Below are positions 11,057 to 33,550 of a DNA stretch of 64,000 bases, in pieces. A program made the translations under genes and the position numbers. The stretch is from contig JANCRA010000117.1 in assembly GCA_024362935.1 (NCBI GenBank), forward strand, positions 372,001 to 436,000. The letters run 5' to 3'. Below the pieces are notes generated by a model. It saw only the letters and a list, made by a program, of their open reading frames with translations, had not been told where the DNA came from and ran no database searches. This DNA is from Setophaga petechia (taxonomy: Eukaryota > Chordata > Aves > Passeriformes > Parulidae). Each line of letters starts with the position of its first letter. Within the stretch, counting starts at the first letter, position 1.

Positions 11057-11797
11057 CCCCCGCGACGAGAAATCTCCTTTTTTCCCCAATTTCCCTTTTT
11101 TCCCCCCAAAATTTCGCCTTTCCCTCCAAATTCCACTCATGTCCCCCCCTCAAATCCCAGAAGCTCCACCCACCCCCCTCAGCCACCACCTGAAAAAACA
11201 CAGCACACACAGAGCTCAGTTTTTTCATTTTTCCTTTTTTTTTTTTTAAAAAAAAGGTTTTTCATATTTTTTTCTGTTTTTGTGAGTTTTTTGTGGTTTG
11301 TTTTTTTTTTTAAAGGCTGGGCAAGAGGTAGGATAAAAAAGGGCGTTTTTTGGCCTCTGATAGATCAGGTTTGGGAGCTCTTCTCACCTTCACTCCCTTG
11401 TGAAACACACCTGGGCTACTGAGGGAATTTTACACAGTGGATTAAAAACTTTATATTCCAAGAGATATCTCATATCCACAAAAAAAGAAGGACAAAAAAA
11501 AAAGGAAGATTTGAGGCATAAATCACATCAAAAGGCTCCGTGTCCTACCTTTAAATAAGGAAAACGTACAAAAGTGGCCAAAGGTTGTGCAAAAATTCTT
11601 CAATTTGCTCGGAATATTTTACAGAATCAGTACAGGAAAATGTAGAAATCAGTAAAAAATTTAAAAAAAACCAACCAAGCCCCGGAGGGATCTGTCACGT
11701 TTTAGCAACAGGAATTTTGCTGTCCCAGGGTGGGAATCTTGACTCACGTGGGGAGAGTTGGGCACTTTTGAGTCCCTTTTTTTAAAAATTTTTGTAT

Positions 11798-11803
11798 TTT
11801 ATT
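11798..11803 (-). terminator. Candidate TIA1 poly(A) signal
   Basis: AATAAA on the minus strand, about 450 bases after the TIA1 stop. The region 11220-12230 is A/T-run-rich and is probably TIA1 3'UTR. Other poly(A) signals further left cannot be excluded. Confidence 0.4.
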
Positions 11804-12249
11804 TTTTCCCCAGCATAAGGCAAAAACCCGACCCTGAAAAACACACTGAGATCCACAAAAAAAAGATGTAAACGAAGGATTTATCTTGTAAAAAAGCCTC
11901 CTCCAAGAGGCTCCTTTAAAACAGAGGTGTGAGGCTGAAGGCAGCTCCAGATCCCACACTTTTGGCTTCTTTTGGGGTGGTTTTTTTCCAGCTCTTTCTG
12001 AGGGAAAAAAATCCCAAAAAAAAAAAAAAACCCCCCAAGAATGACTTTGTGCAATTCCTGCCCCGATTCTCAGCTAAGGCAGCCAAGTCCCTGCAATTTG
12101 TGTTTCTAAAAAAACACATTAAAAATAAAAATAAACGGAAAAAAGAGAAAAGGCGGCGGCGGTGAGGGTGATCCAGCATCCGGGGTGGTTTTGGGGTGAA
12201 AAGGGAGGGGTTTGGTTCAATCTCAGCGCTGGGGGGGCTCTGGGGGGGG

Positions 12250-24165
<11,916 letters not shown>

Positions 24166-24409
24166 TGGCGCCGCCGCCGCCCGCCCCGGCTCTTCCCGCC
24201 CGCCGGGGCAGCCCCGTGAGCCCTGGGCAGCCCGGGCAGCCCGAGCGGCGCCGGCCCCGCCGGCGGACGGTCCCGCGGCGGCTCCTCGCAAGATGGCGGC
24301 GGGCGGGCGGGCTGAGGGGCCGGGGGGGCCGCGGGCGGGAACGCGCGTGCGCGGCGAGAGCGCGGGAACGCGCGGCAGCTCCGCGCATGCGCGGCCGTGA
24401 GGGGAAGGG

Positions 24410-25380
24410 GAGAAAAAGTGGTGAAAAATGATTTAAAATAAAGGCGTTAAAAATAAAACAGGTGAGAAATGAAGGGATTTAAAATGCGTTAAAAAAGGGG
24501 GTGAGAAATGAAAGGATTTAAAAGAAATGGCTTAAAAATAAAAGAGCTAAAAGGAAAGCGCTTAAAAGCGGGGTGAAATGGTGCTGGCGGGCCCAGGAAA
24601 CGGGGGCGTCAGAGCAGGGAGATGGCAATAAAGGTGTGAAAATAAAGGCGTGGAAAGAAAGGAATTTAAAAATACGGAATCAAAATGAAAATAATTAAAA
24701 GGGGTTAAAACCGCGGTGGAAAGGATATGCGGGTCAGGGACATGCGGACACCACCAATAAAGGCAGCGGGGCTGGGAAATAAAAATAATGGGAGTTAAAG
24801 TAAAGGAGTAAAAAGTAAACGAGCTAAAGGAGTTAAAATAGAGGCGTTTAAAATGAAGGAGTTTAAATTTGCAAGTTTAAAAATGAAAGAATTGAAAGTC
24901 AAAGGGGACACGTGGACATTGGGAACGGGGCACCGGAATGGTGAAATAAAGTTTATAGGTAGTAAATAAAATTAAGATCACTAAAATAAAGTAATTAAAA
25001 TAAATTTTTAAAATGTAATAATCAGAGAGATTGTAAATGGAGGATTTAAAAATTAAAGTATCAAAAATGAAGGGTTTAAAAGCAGGGTTAAAAGGTTTAT
25101 GTGGGAACCGGCAACAGAGGCCTTGGGGGGGGAGGAATAAAAATAAAAGAGTTAAAATAAGGTAACTAAAATAAAGGAGTTTAAAAGAAAAAGGTTTAAA
25201 CGAAAGGAATTTAAAACAACGGCGTTAAAATAATTAAAAGGGATTAAAGGTAAATTGATTAAAAGCAGGGTGACAAGGTACATGTGGGCACCAAGAAATG
25301 AGGCGCCTTCTGCAGGGGCGGGAAAATGAAAATAAGGGAATTAAACTAAAGGAATTAAAAGAAAAAACTTTGGAATTCAG
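24410..25380. repeat. A-rich degenerate array between TIA1 and the tRNA gene
   Basis: Nearly 1 kb of irregular AAAATAAAGGAGTTAAAA units with low GC. The corresponding place in the duplicated block (33350-33440) has only about 90 bp, so it expanded in one copy or was lost from the other. Confidence 0.75.
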
Positions 25381-25403
25381 GATAAAATAACTCCCCGAGG
25401 CGT

Positions 25404-25407
25404 AAAA
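25404..25407 (-). terminator. RNA polymerase III terminator of tRNA-Gly
   Basis: A TTTT run on the minus strand, seven bases after the tRNA 3' end. Confidence 0.55.
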
Positions 25408-25413
25408 CAGGAA

Positions 25414-25484
25414 TGCGCCGCCCGGGAATCGAACCCGGGTCGCAAGAATGGGAATCTTGCATGATACCACTACACCAGCGGCGC
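25414..25484 (-). tRNA. tRNA-Gly (anticodon CCC)
   Basis: Complete 71-nt cloverleaf on the minus strand. The acceptor stem GCGCCGC pairs with GCGGCGC, with discriminator A at 25414. The A box is TGGTGTAGTGG. The anticodon arm GCAAGA-TTCCCAT-TCTTGC gives anticodon CCC. The T arm and B box are GGGTTCGATTCCC. A T-run terminator follows. It sits 105 bp upstream of the PCYOX1 copy a start, on the opposite strand. Confidence 0.95.
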
Positions 25485-25589
25485 GGTTGATAAGCCGCCC
25501 CTCTCAGTGTCCTCCATGATCCTACGACCCGCAGGCGGCCCGAGGTCCGCTCCCGGCCCGCCCATCGCCCTCTACCCTTCCCCGCCGCC

Positions 25590-28500
25590 ATGCCGGGCCT
25601 CCGCCGCCTCCTGACGCTCCTGCTGGCTGCGCTCTGCCCGCTCGCCCTCAGCCTCCGCCATGGGCCCTCCAAGATCGGTGCGAACGCGGCCTCAGGGGAG
25701 GCGGTTGTGTGACGGAGGGCGGCTGGCAGCGACGGGGACCCGGGGAGGGATCCGTGAGGGGAAAGCTCAGGGGGATCTCTTAAGCAGATCTGTCACAGGC
25801 GGTGTCAGGGGGTGTCCCTTCAAGGGATGAGGGCATCTGTGAGGAACAGGGGGTGACCCTGGGATCCTTTGAGGGGATCTGTGAGGAAAGAGTGAGGATC
25901 CTTTATGGGACTTTGAGGGGATCTGTCATGGGAGGACACTGAGGGGACCTATATGGGTCAGGGAGTATGGGGGGGTGTCCCGTGAGGGATCTGAAGTGCG
26001 AGGGCCCATGAGGGATCTGTGAGGGTCAAGGGGACTGGGAGGGGATCTGTGAGGGAGATGCAATGAGGGGACCCCCTGAAGGTAAGAGGGGCCCGTGAGG
26101 GGATCTTTGAGGGGATGTTGATATGAGAGGGCTTCCCTTGAGGGGATTGGGGTGAGGAGGCCATGAGGGATCTGTGAGGGGGCTCCCTTGAGGGGATCTG
26201 TCGTGCAGGGGTCCGTGAGGAGTTTTTGAGGGGTTCCCTTGAGGGAATCAGGGTGGTGGGTCCTTGAGGGGTGTGTGAGGGAATTCCCCAGAGGGGATCT
26301 ATAGTGCAGGGGTCCGTGAGGGGTTCTTGAGGGGTTCCCTTGAGGGAATCTGTCCTGCAGGGGCCTATGAGGGATCAGTGAGGGGGTTCACTTGAGGGGA
26401 TTGGGGTGGGGGGCCCATGAGGGGTCTATGAGGGGGGTGTGTGACCTGGGCTCTCGTGGGGCTCTGAAGGTGACCGGGCCCCCTTCTCCCAGCCGTGGTG
26501 GGCGGCGGGATCGGCGGCTCGGCCGCCGCCTATTTCCTGCGGCAGAAGTTCGGCCGCAGCGTGCAGCTGCACGTGCTGGAGAAGGCAGCGCTGGGCGGCC
26601 GGCTGGACACGCTGGACGTGGAGGGGGCCAGCTACGAGGCAGGGGGGTCCGTGATCCACCCCCTCAACCTGCACATGAAGCATTTTGTCCAGGAGCTGGG
26701 TGAGTATTGGCCCCCAGTCCCAAAATTGTGTCTTTATATGAAAATTAGACCCCCTAAGTGCTCTGGGTCTCACTCTGCTGGGAGACATCCCTTTGGTAGC
26801 CCCTTATCCATCCCCAGTAGCCCTCATTTCCTTCTCAAGTACCCCCCCCAATAGCCTGCCTTCTTTTCCCAATATTCCCGCCCATATAATTCCCTAGTAA
26901 TCACCCTTCTCCAATATCCCTCTCCAAAGAGCCAACATTTCTTCCCAAATAGCCCCCCATCACCTCCCCCATGCCCCCTGTGGTACCCCAGCCCCACTCC
27001 TGGTAAAGTAAACCCACATCTCAGTGGGAATGGTCTGATCCCTCTCCCCAGGTGACCCCCTTGTGGCATCATAAAGGTCCAAAAATCACGTCCAATCACT
27101 CCCTGGCCCATGATCAAGGGCTAATTCCCCTTTCCACACTTTGGCACTCCAGTCTTCAATCACTCAACCTCATCAGCACAAAGCCAGGTTATCTGAGAAA
27201 CTTAAAACTGAGGTGGAATAGCTCTGCCTTTCCCTAAATTACCTTTTTCTGTCTTTTTCCTAAAGGCCTCTCAGTCGCCTCACCCCAGGGCAGCCTTGCA
27301 GGCGTTTACAACGGGGAGGAATTTGTGTTTGAGGAGAGCAGCTGGTCCTTCATCAACCTCCTCAAGCTGCTGTGGCACTATGGCCTCAACCCCCTGCGCA
27401 TGTCCATGTGGGTGGAGGACATCCTGGACAAGTTCATGAGGTGGGCTGGGGTCCTGAAGGGAAAAAAGTGGGAAAGGACTCTAAAAACACCTCGTTCTAT
27501 GGGACACCTTCCTCTGTCCCTGGTGGCTCCAAGCTCCGTCCAGCCTGGCCTTGGACACTTCCAGGGCTGGGGCAGCTGCTCCACTCTCATAAAAGTCCCC
27601 AATATGGAACCTGAGCCTGCCCTCTTGGGCCTCCAGGGCCTTGTCCTGCAGTCCCACAAAGCCACCCCGTGAGCTGCCAGGGCCAGAGCTCACTGCCAGG
27701 GCCAATCCCTGTGTGCCCTGACAGGATCTACCGGTACCAGATGCACGACTACGCCTTCAGCAGCAACGAGCGCCTGCTGCACGCGCTGGGCGGCGACGAC
27801 TTCACGCGGCTGCTCAACCAGAGCATCGACGAGGCCATGCAGAAAGCAGGCTTCTCCCAGAAATTCATCAACCAGGTGGTGTGTCCGGCCATGAGGGTGA
27901 ATTACGGCCAAGGGGTCACCATCCCTGGCTTTGTAGGTGAGTGTTTGCAGGGAGCCTCCCGTCCTGGGTGTGGGAGAATGGATTGGAAGAGAACAGAGAT
28001 GGTTGTGTGGGCAGCCTTGCCCTTGATGAGTTGGCAGCTGTACTAATTACCAAGGAATGGAAGCAGCCTTGTCTTGGACAGGTCACCACCCTGTCCAGTA
28101 AGGATGTGTGGTATAAAAGAGTCGGTTGGGCAGTGGTGAGGAAGAGGAAGGAGGAAGAGAGTAGGAGTCAGTGTTGCGTGGTGCTGCCCATTTACAGAGA
28201 AAAGATACTGTAAAGGATAAAAAAGGGCTGGTGCTTGCCACCATCTTGGATGTCAGTCATTTGAGCCCAGTGTCAATGGGGAAAGGTTTGGAAATTTAAT
28301 TGAAGGATAATAAAGGGTTCATTCTTGTAATGGGGAAAGTCATCTGTGTCCACCAACAATTGGTGCCTCATGTGAGGAGTGACAAAAGGTACAACACCCA
28401 TCCTGGGTGTTGGGTTCCTGCTCCCTGGGCTCCAAGCTCTGTGTCCCAAAGGGATGTCAATCCCCCCTGATTTTGCTGTTTGTTTTTCCAGTGCTTCCCT

Positions 28501-29679
28501 GCTAACAGAGGTGGTTTCCTTGCAGGTGCCGTGTCCCTGGCCGGGGTGCAGTCGGGCCTTTGGTCAGTGAAAGGGGGGAACAAACTCGTGTGCTCCGGCC
28601 TCATCTCCTCCTCCAAGGCCGAGGTTATCCCGGGAACAGTCGTGTCCATAGAGCCAAAAACCAGACACAGCCGTGATGGTGAGTGGGAATGGTGACACTG
28701 GAGAACAACCTCAGCCCCTGGCGGTTTCAGAATGAAAATTCCTCCATGAGAGGCTGGGGAAGGGCTGAGATGGGATTCCCAGAGGAGCTGTGGATGTCCC
28801 TGGATCCCTGGAGTGTCCAAGGCCAGGCTGGATGGGGCTTGGTGCAGCCCGGGACATTTGAAGGTGTCCCTGCCATGGAATGGGTGGGCTTCAGGATCCC
28901 TTCCAAACAGGGCTCCAAACCCAGCTGCACAGAACCCAAATGTTGGTGGCATTTTGGGATGCCAGGGACAGTGGGGATTCCCTCCCAGCAGGGTCAGGAT
29001 AACTGAGCTGTTCTCCACAGGGGAGCCGGTGAAGCTCTACGAGGTCACCTACAACACGTCCTCGGGGCTCACAGGGGACACCTACGACATCGTGGTCATC
29101 GCGGCGCCGCTCGGCCGCAGGATGGCCAACATCACCTTCCGCAACTTCGACCCTCCCATCCCGGAATTCCCCAATCCCTACCACCAGACCGTCACCACCC
29201 TGGTGCATGGGCGTGTGAACACCTCCTTCTTTGGCTACCAGGACCCACAGGCCTTTCCCTTTGGGGCCATTTTCACCACGGACAACCCCAAACTGTTCAT
29301 CAACAGCCTGGGTGTGGTGTCCCCCGTGGGTGACACGGGCACGGGCGAGAAGCTGCCGCTGCCATCGGCCGTCTGGAAGGTGTTTTCCAACGAGGAGCTC
29401 AGCAAGGAGCAGCTCAATTTGCTCTTCTCCTCCTACGACTCGGTGAAGGTGAAGCCGTGGCTGGCGTATCCCCAGTACAGCGCTCCCGAGAAGTTCCCTC
29501 CCATCGTCCTGCACGAGCAGCTCTACTACCTGAACGGGCTGGAGCGCGCCGCCAGCGCCATGGAGATGAGCGCCATCGCCGCCCGCAACGCCGCCCTGCT
29601 CGCCTTCCACCGCTGGCACGGCCACAGCGCCAGCGTCGACCAGGAGGACCTGCACGAGAGGCTCAAAACGGAGCTCTGA
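25590..29679 (+). CDS. PCYOX1: Prenylcysteine oxidase 1, copy a, complete
   Basis: Lysosomal FAD-dependent thioether oxidase that cleaves S-farnesyl- or geranylgeranyl-cysteine to cysteine, an aldehyde and H2O2. Six exons: 25590-25677, 26493-26699, 27266-27440, 27725-27936, 28526-28678, 29021-29679. The sum is 1494 nt, 497 residues. Residues 1 to about 22 form a Leu-rich signal peptide, [16 protein letters not shown]. The FAD Rossmann motif GGGIGG is at residues 33-38. Family phrases include [18 protein letters not shown]-like [24 protein letters not shown] and [18 protein letters not shown], with C-terminus KTEL. Phrases such as RVNYGQ and VSLAG make this copy closer than copy b to the mammalian protein. 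Intron 4 holds an LTR-like insertion absent from copy b. AATAAA at 30931-30936 is the likely poly(A) signal. Confidence 0.95.
25700..26440. repeat. GAGGGGATCTGTGAGGG array in PCYOX1a intron 1
   Basis: About 20 degenerate units with CCTTGAGGGGATCTGT and GTGAGGGGTT phrases fill intron 1. The same array occurs in copy b at 33715-34340. Confidence 0.8.
27495..27670 (-). mobile_element. CR1 LINE fragment in PCYOX1a intron 3
   Basis: Reverse-oriented CR1 tail phrases: TCCAGCCTGGCCTTGGACAC and GGGCTGGGGCAGCTGCTCC. It is shared with copy b (35395-35570), so it predates the duplication. Confidence 0.6.
27971..28400 (+). mobile_element. LTR-like insertion, probably an old solo retroviral LTR
   Basis: About 430 bp present in intron 4 of copy a and absent at the matching site of copy b. 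It starts TG, ends CA and is flanked by the direct repeat TCCTGGGTG (27962-27970 and 28401-28409). Inside are TATAAAA at 28112-28118 and AATAAA at 28309-28314, then TTGGTGCC near 28362, which could be a primer-binding-site relic. No coding sequence is present. The 9-bp flanking repeat is longer than usual for retroviral integration, so the class is uncertain. Confidence 0.5.
28690..28940 (+). mobile_element. CR1 LINE fragment in PCYOX1a intron 5
   Basis: Plus-strand CR1 tail: GGAGTGTCCAAGGCCAGGCT and GGTGTCCCTGCCATGGAA. The same insertion is at 36170-36430 in copy b. Confidence 0.65.
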
Positions 29680-29689
29680 CCCACCCCCA

Positions 29690-30400
29690 GGGCCTCATTA
29701 ACTCTAATGAACTTCACACTTCGCCTCTCCAAGGAGGGGTTTCATGGGATCGTGGGATCCTTACATTTGGAAGGTCTTTAACATCCTCATGACCTTCAAG
29801 ATCTTCAAGAACATCAAGACGCCGTAATTAACATCAACGAACTCCATACTTTGCCCCTCCAAGGAGGTGTTTCATAGGATCACAGGATCCTTACATTTGG
29901 AAGGTCTTCAAAAACATCAAGACCTTCCAGATGTTGTAATTAACTCTAATGAACTCCATACTTCGTCCCTCCAAGGACCTATTTCATAGGATCACAGGAT
30001 CCTTAAGGTTGGAAGATCTTCAAGATCATCAAGATCTTCAAGAACATCAAGAACTTCAAGACCATCAAGATACTGTAATTAACTCTAATGAACTTTGCCC
30101 CTCCAAGGAGGTGTTTCATAGGATCATGGGATCCTTAAAGTTGGAAGAGCTTCAAGATCATCAAAATCTTCAAGAACATCAAGATGCTGTTATTAACTCC
30201 AGAGGAACTCCATACTTTGCCCCTCCAAGGTCTTTCATAGGATCACGGAATCCTTACGGTTGGAAGATTTTCGAGACCCTCAAGATCATCAAGACCTTCA
30301 AGATGACGTAATTAACACTAATGAACTCCATACTTTGCCCCTCCAAGGAGGTGTTTCATGGGATTCTCAAGGTAGGAAGTGTCAAGAACTTCAAAACCAT
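29690..30400. repeat. Minisatellite in the PCYOX1a 3'UTR
   Basis: About six copies of a 90-130 bp unit: TTAACTCTAATGAACTCCAT, ACTTTGCCCCTCCAAGGAGG, CATAGGATCACGGGATCC and TTCAAGATCATCAAGA. The ATAGGATC/GGTTGGAAG part resembles the reverse CR1 tail, so the array probably grew from a CR1 insertion. Copy b has a shorter version at 37200-37620. Confidence 0.75.
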
Positions 30401-30630
30401 AAAACCTTCCAGGTCATGAAGACCTTCCAGATCAAGACCATCAACCCAACCACGTCCACCATTAACGATCTCCTCAAGTGCCGCGTCCATGCGTTGTTTG
30501 GACACTTCCAAGGGTTGATGACTCTGTCACAGCCTAGGCTGGAGAACCCTTCCTTCCATGACAAAATTCCTCCCAGTATCTCATCTTGACATCCCCTGGT
30601 GCCACCTGGAAGCTGTTTGGCCAGCTCAGG
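30400..30630 (-). mobile_element. CR1 LINE fragment in the PCYOX1a 3'UTR
   Basis: Reverse-oriented CR1 sequence with CATCAACCCAACCACGTC, CAAGTGCCGCGTCCATGC and GGACACTTCCAAGGGTTGAT, followed by CATGACAAAATTCCTCCCAG. Confidence 0.65.
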
Positions 30631-31118
30631 AGGGAGCAGGAGCAGTGAAGTGTTCCCAAGTAAGCCGGGACATTTTCCTCACGCAAATTCCTGAGTTTTC
30701 CTCAAACTCCTAATTTATCCCTGTCTGAGATTAGGGAATTCATTAAAAGTGCCATATTGACCCCAAAAGTGCCCTCCAGCTGAGAGTATTGACTCCCTGG
30801 CTGTCTGTCCCAACTCTGTCTGCCAATGAAAAATTCCTCAGATGGAAAATGGGTGGTGGGAGCTGCCAAAACGGGTGGGAAAGAGGAAAAACCACCAATA
30901 TCCATCACTGTGTTCAGGTATGAAGGAGTTAATAAAGAATTTAACAATGTCCATGTTTTGAAGGAGAAAACCACCTAAAATAGCAAAAATTTAACACCCA
31001 CTTCCATAAATGAAAAAGTTTTCCATGAGTTTTCCCAGGGTGGGGAGCAGAATTAACACCCTGCTGCCAAAAACTGATGTGAGAAAGGCTTGAGTTAGGT
31101 CAACCATTACAAAACTGA

Positions 31119-31124
31119 TTTAAT
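31119..31124 (-). terminator. Candidate SNRPG poly(A) signal
   Basis: ATTAAA on the minus strand, 90 bases downstream of the SNRPG stop. Conserved in copy b at 38360-38365. Confidence 0.5.
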
Positions 31125-31213
31125 AACAAAACCAAAATAATTGTTCACTCCAGGGCGGCATCGTGGATTAGGGAATGGAACCGGTGGGTGGGGATTTGGG
31201 GTTCTCCAGGGGT

Positions 31214-32873
<1,660 letters not shown>

Positions 32874-32917
32874 GGTGCCCGCAGCCCCCGGCCCGTCTCT
32901 GCCGCGCCGCCGCGCTC

Positions 32918-32956
32918 TGACGTCAGCGCGCCGTGCGTCTCTCCGTGCCAGCCAAT
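32918..32956. promoter_or_regulatory. SNRPG promoter elements (CRE, CCAAT)
   Basis: TGACGTCA at 32918-32925 and CCAAT at 32952-32956, 45-83 bases upstream of the SNRPG start. In copy b the CCAAT survives at 39119-39123 but the CRE and its surroundings are deleted. Confidence 0.5.
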
Positions 32957-33104
32957 GGCGGCCCGCGGCGCGCTACCGCACTCACCCGAGTAGCGGCGCA
33001 GTCAGGGGAAGGCAGCGGGACGGGAATGGGGGAAGCAGGGGGCTGTGAGGGGTGTGCGCGGCTACACGGAGAGGTACGGCGGCATGGCCCCCACCGTGTG
33101 CGGT

Positions 33105-33192
33105 GCGTGTGTGCGCATGTTGTGTGTGTCTGCCCGTGAACATGGGTGTTCACATGTGCACACGTGTGTGTGTGATATGTTCACATGTGCGC
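33105..33192. repeat. TG-rich tract at the duplication junction
   Basis: Irregular GT/TGTG and CACATGTG repeats end exactly where TIA1-like sequence begins. A comparable TG-rich tract (39300-39350) lies near the far end of the second block. Confidence 0.65.
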
Positions 33193-33345
33193 AGGGTCTT
33201 CGGCATTTCATCCTCCATGGCGGCGTCGCCGCCCTCCCCGGCTGTTCCCGCCCGCCGGGGCTGCCCCGTGAGCCCTGGGCAGTCCGAGAGACGCCGGCTC
33301 CTCGCAAGATGGCGGTGGACGGGCGGGCTGAGGGCCCGGGGGGCG
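33193..33345 (-). pseudogene. TIA1: TIA1 exon 1 and 5'-flank remnant
   Basis: 33193-33218 reads MEDEMPKTL on the minus strand, the same 26-nt coding exon as TIA1 at 24140-24165. About 125 bp of the GC-rich leader and promoter follow, including CTCCTCGCAAGATGGCGG. The homology stops at the exon's 3' end: the GTGAGT donor of the original is replaced by unrelated GCGCACATG. Without a donor and downstream exons this cannot make TIA1. It marks the left edge of the duplicated block and might still act as a promoter. Confidence 0.85.
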
Positions 33346-33480
33346 GGAAAATTAAAGTCATGCAGTTAAACTGAAATAGTTCAAACTGAATGAAATAAAA
33401 GAAAGGACTTTGGAATTCAGGATAAAATAACACATTTCGTAATTCATGATAACAGGATTCAGAGGGACACAAAGGGCCTG

Positions 33481-33507
33481 TGCGCCCCCGGGAATCGAAC
33501 CCGGGTC
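33481..33507 (-). pseudogene. tRNA-Gly remnant (T arm only)
   Basis: CCGGGAATCGAACCCGGG with a few flanking bases matches the T arm and 3' acceptor strand of the tRNA at 25414-25484. The anticodon and D arms and the 5' acceptor strand are gone, deleted together with about 90 bp up to the PCYOX1 leader. It is not a functional tRNA. Confidence 0.85.
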
Positions 33508-33550
33508 CCTCCCGCGGTCCGCCCATCGCCCTCTGCCCTTCCCCGCCGCC

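Noticed and set aside
33481..33507. A second functional tRNA gene
   Set aside because: Only the T arm and part of the acceptor strand remain. There are no anticodon or D arms.
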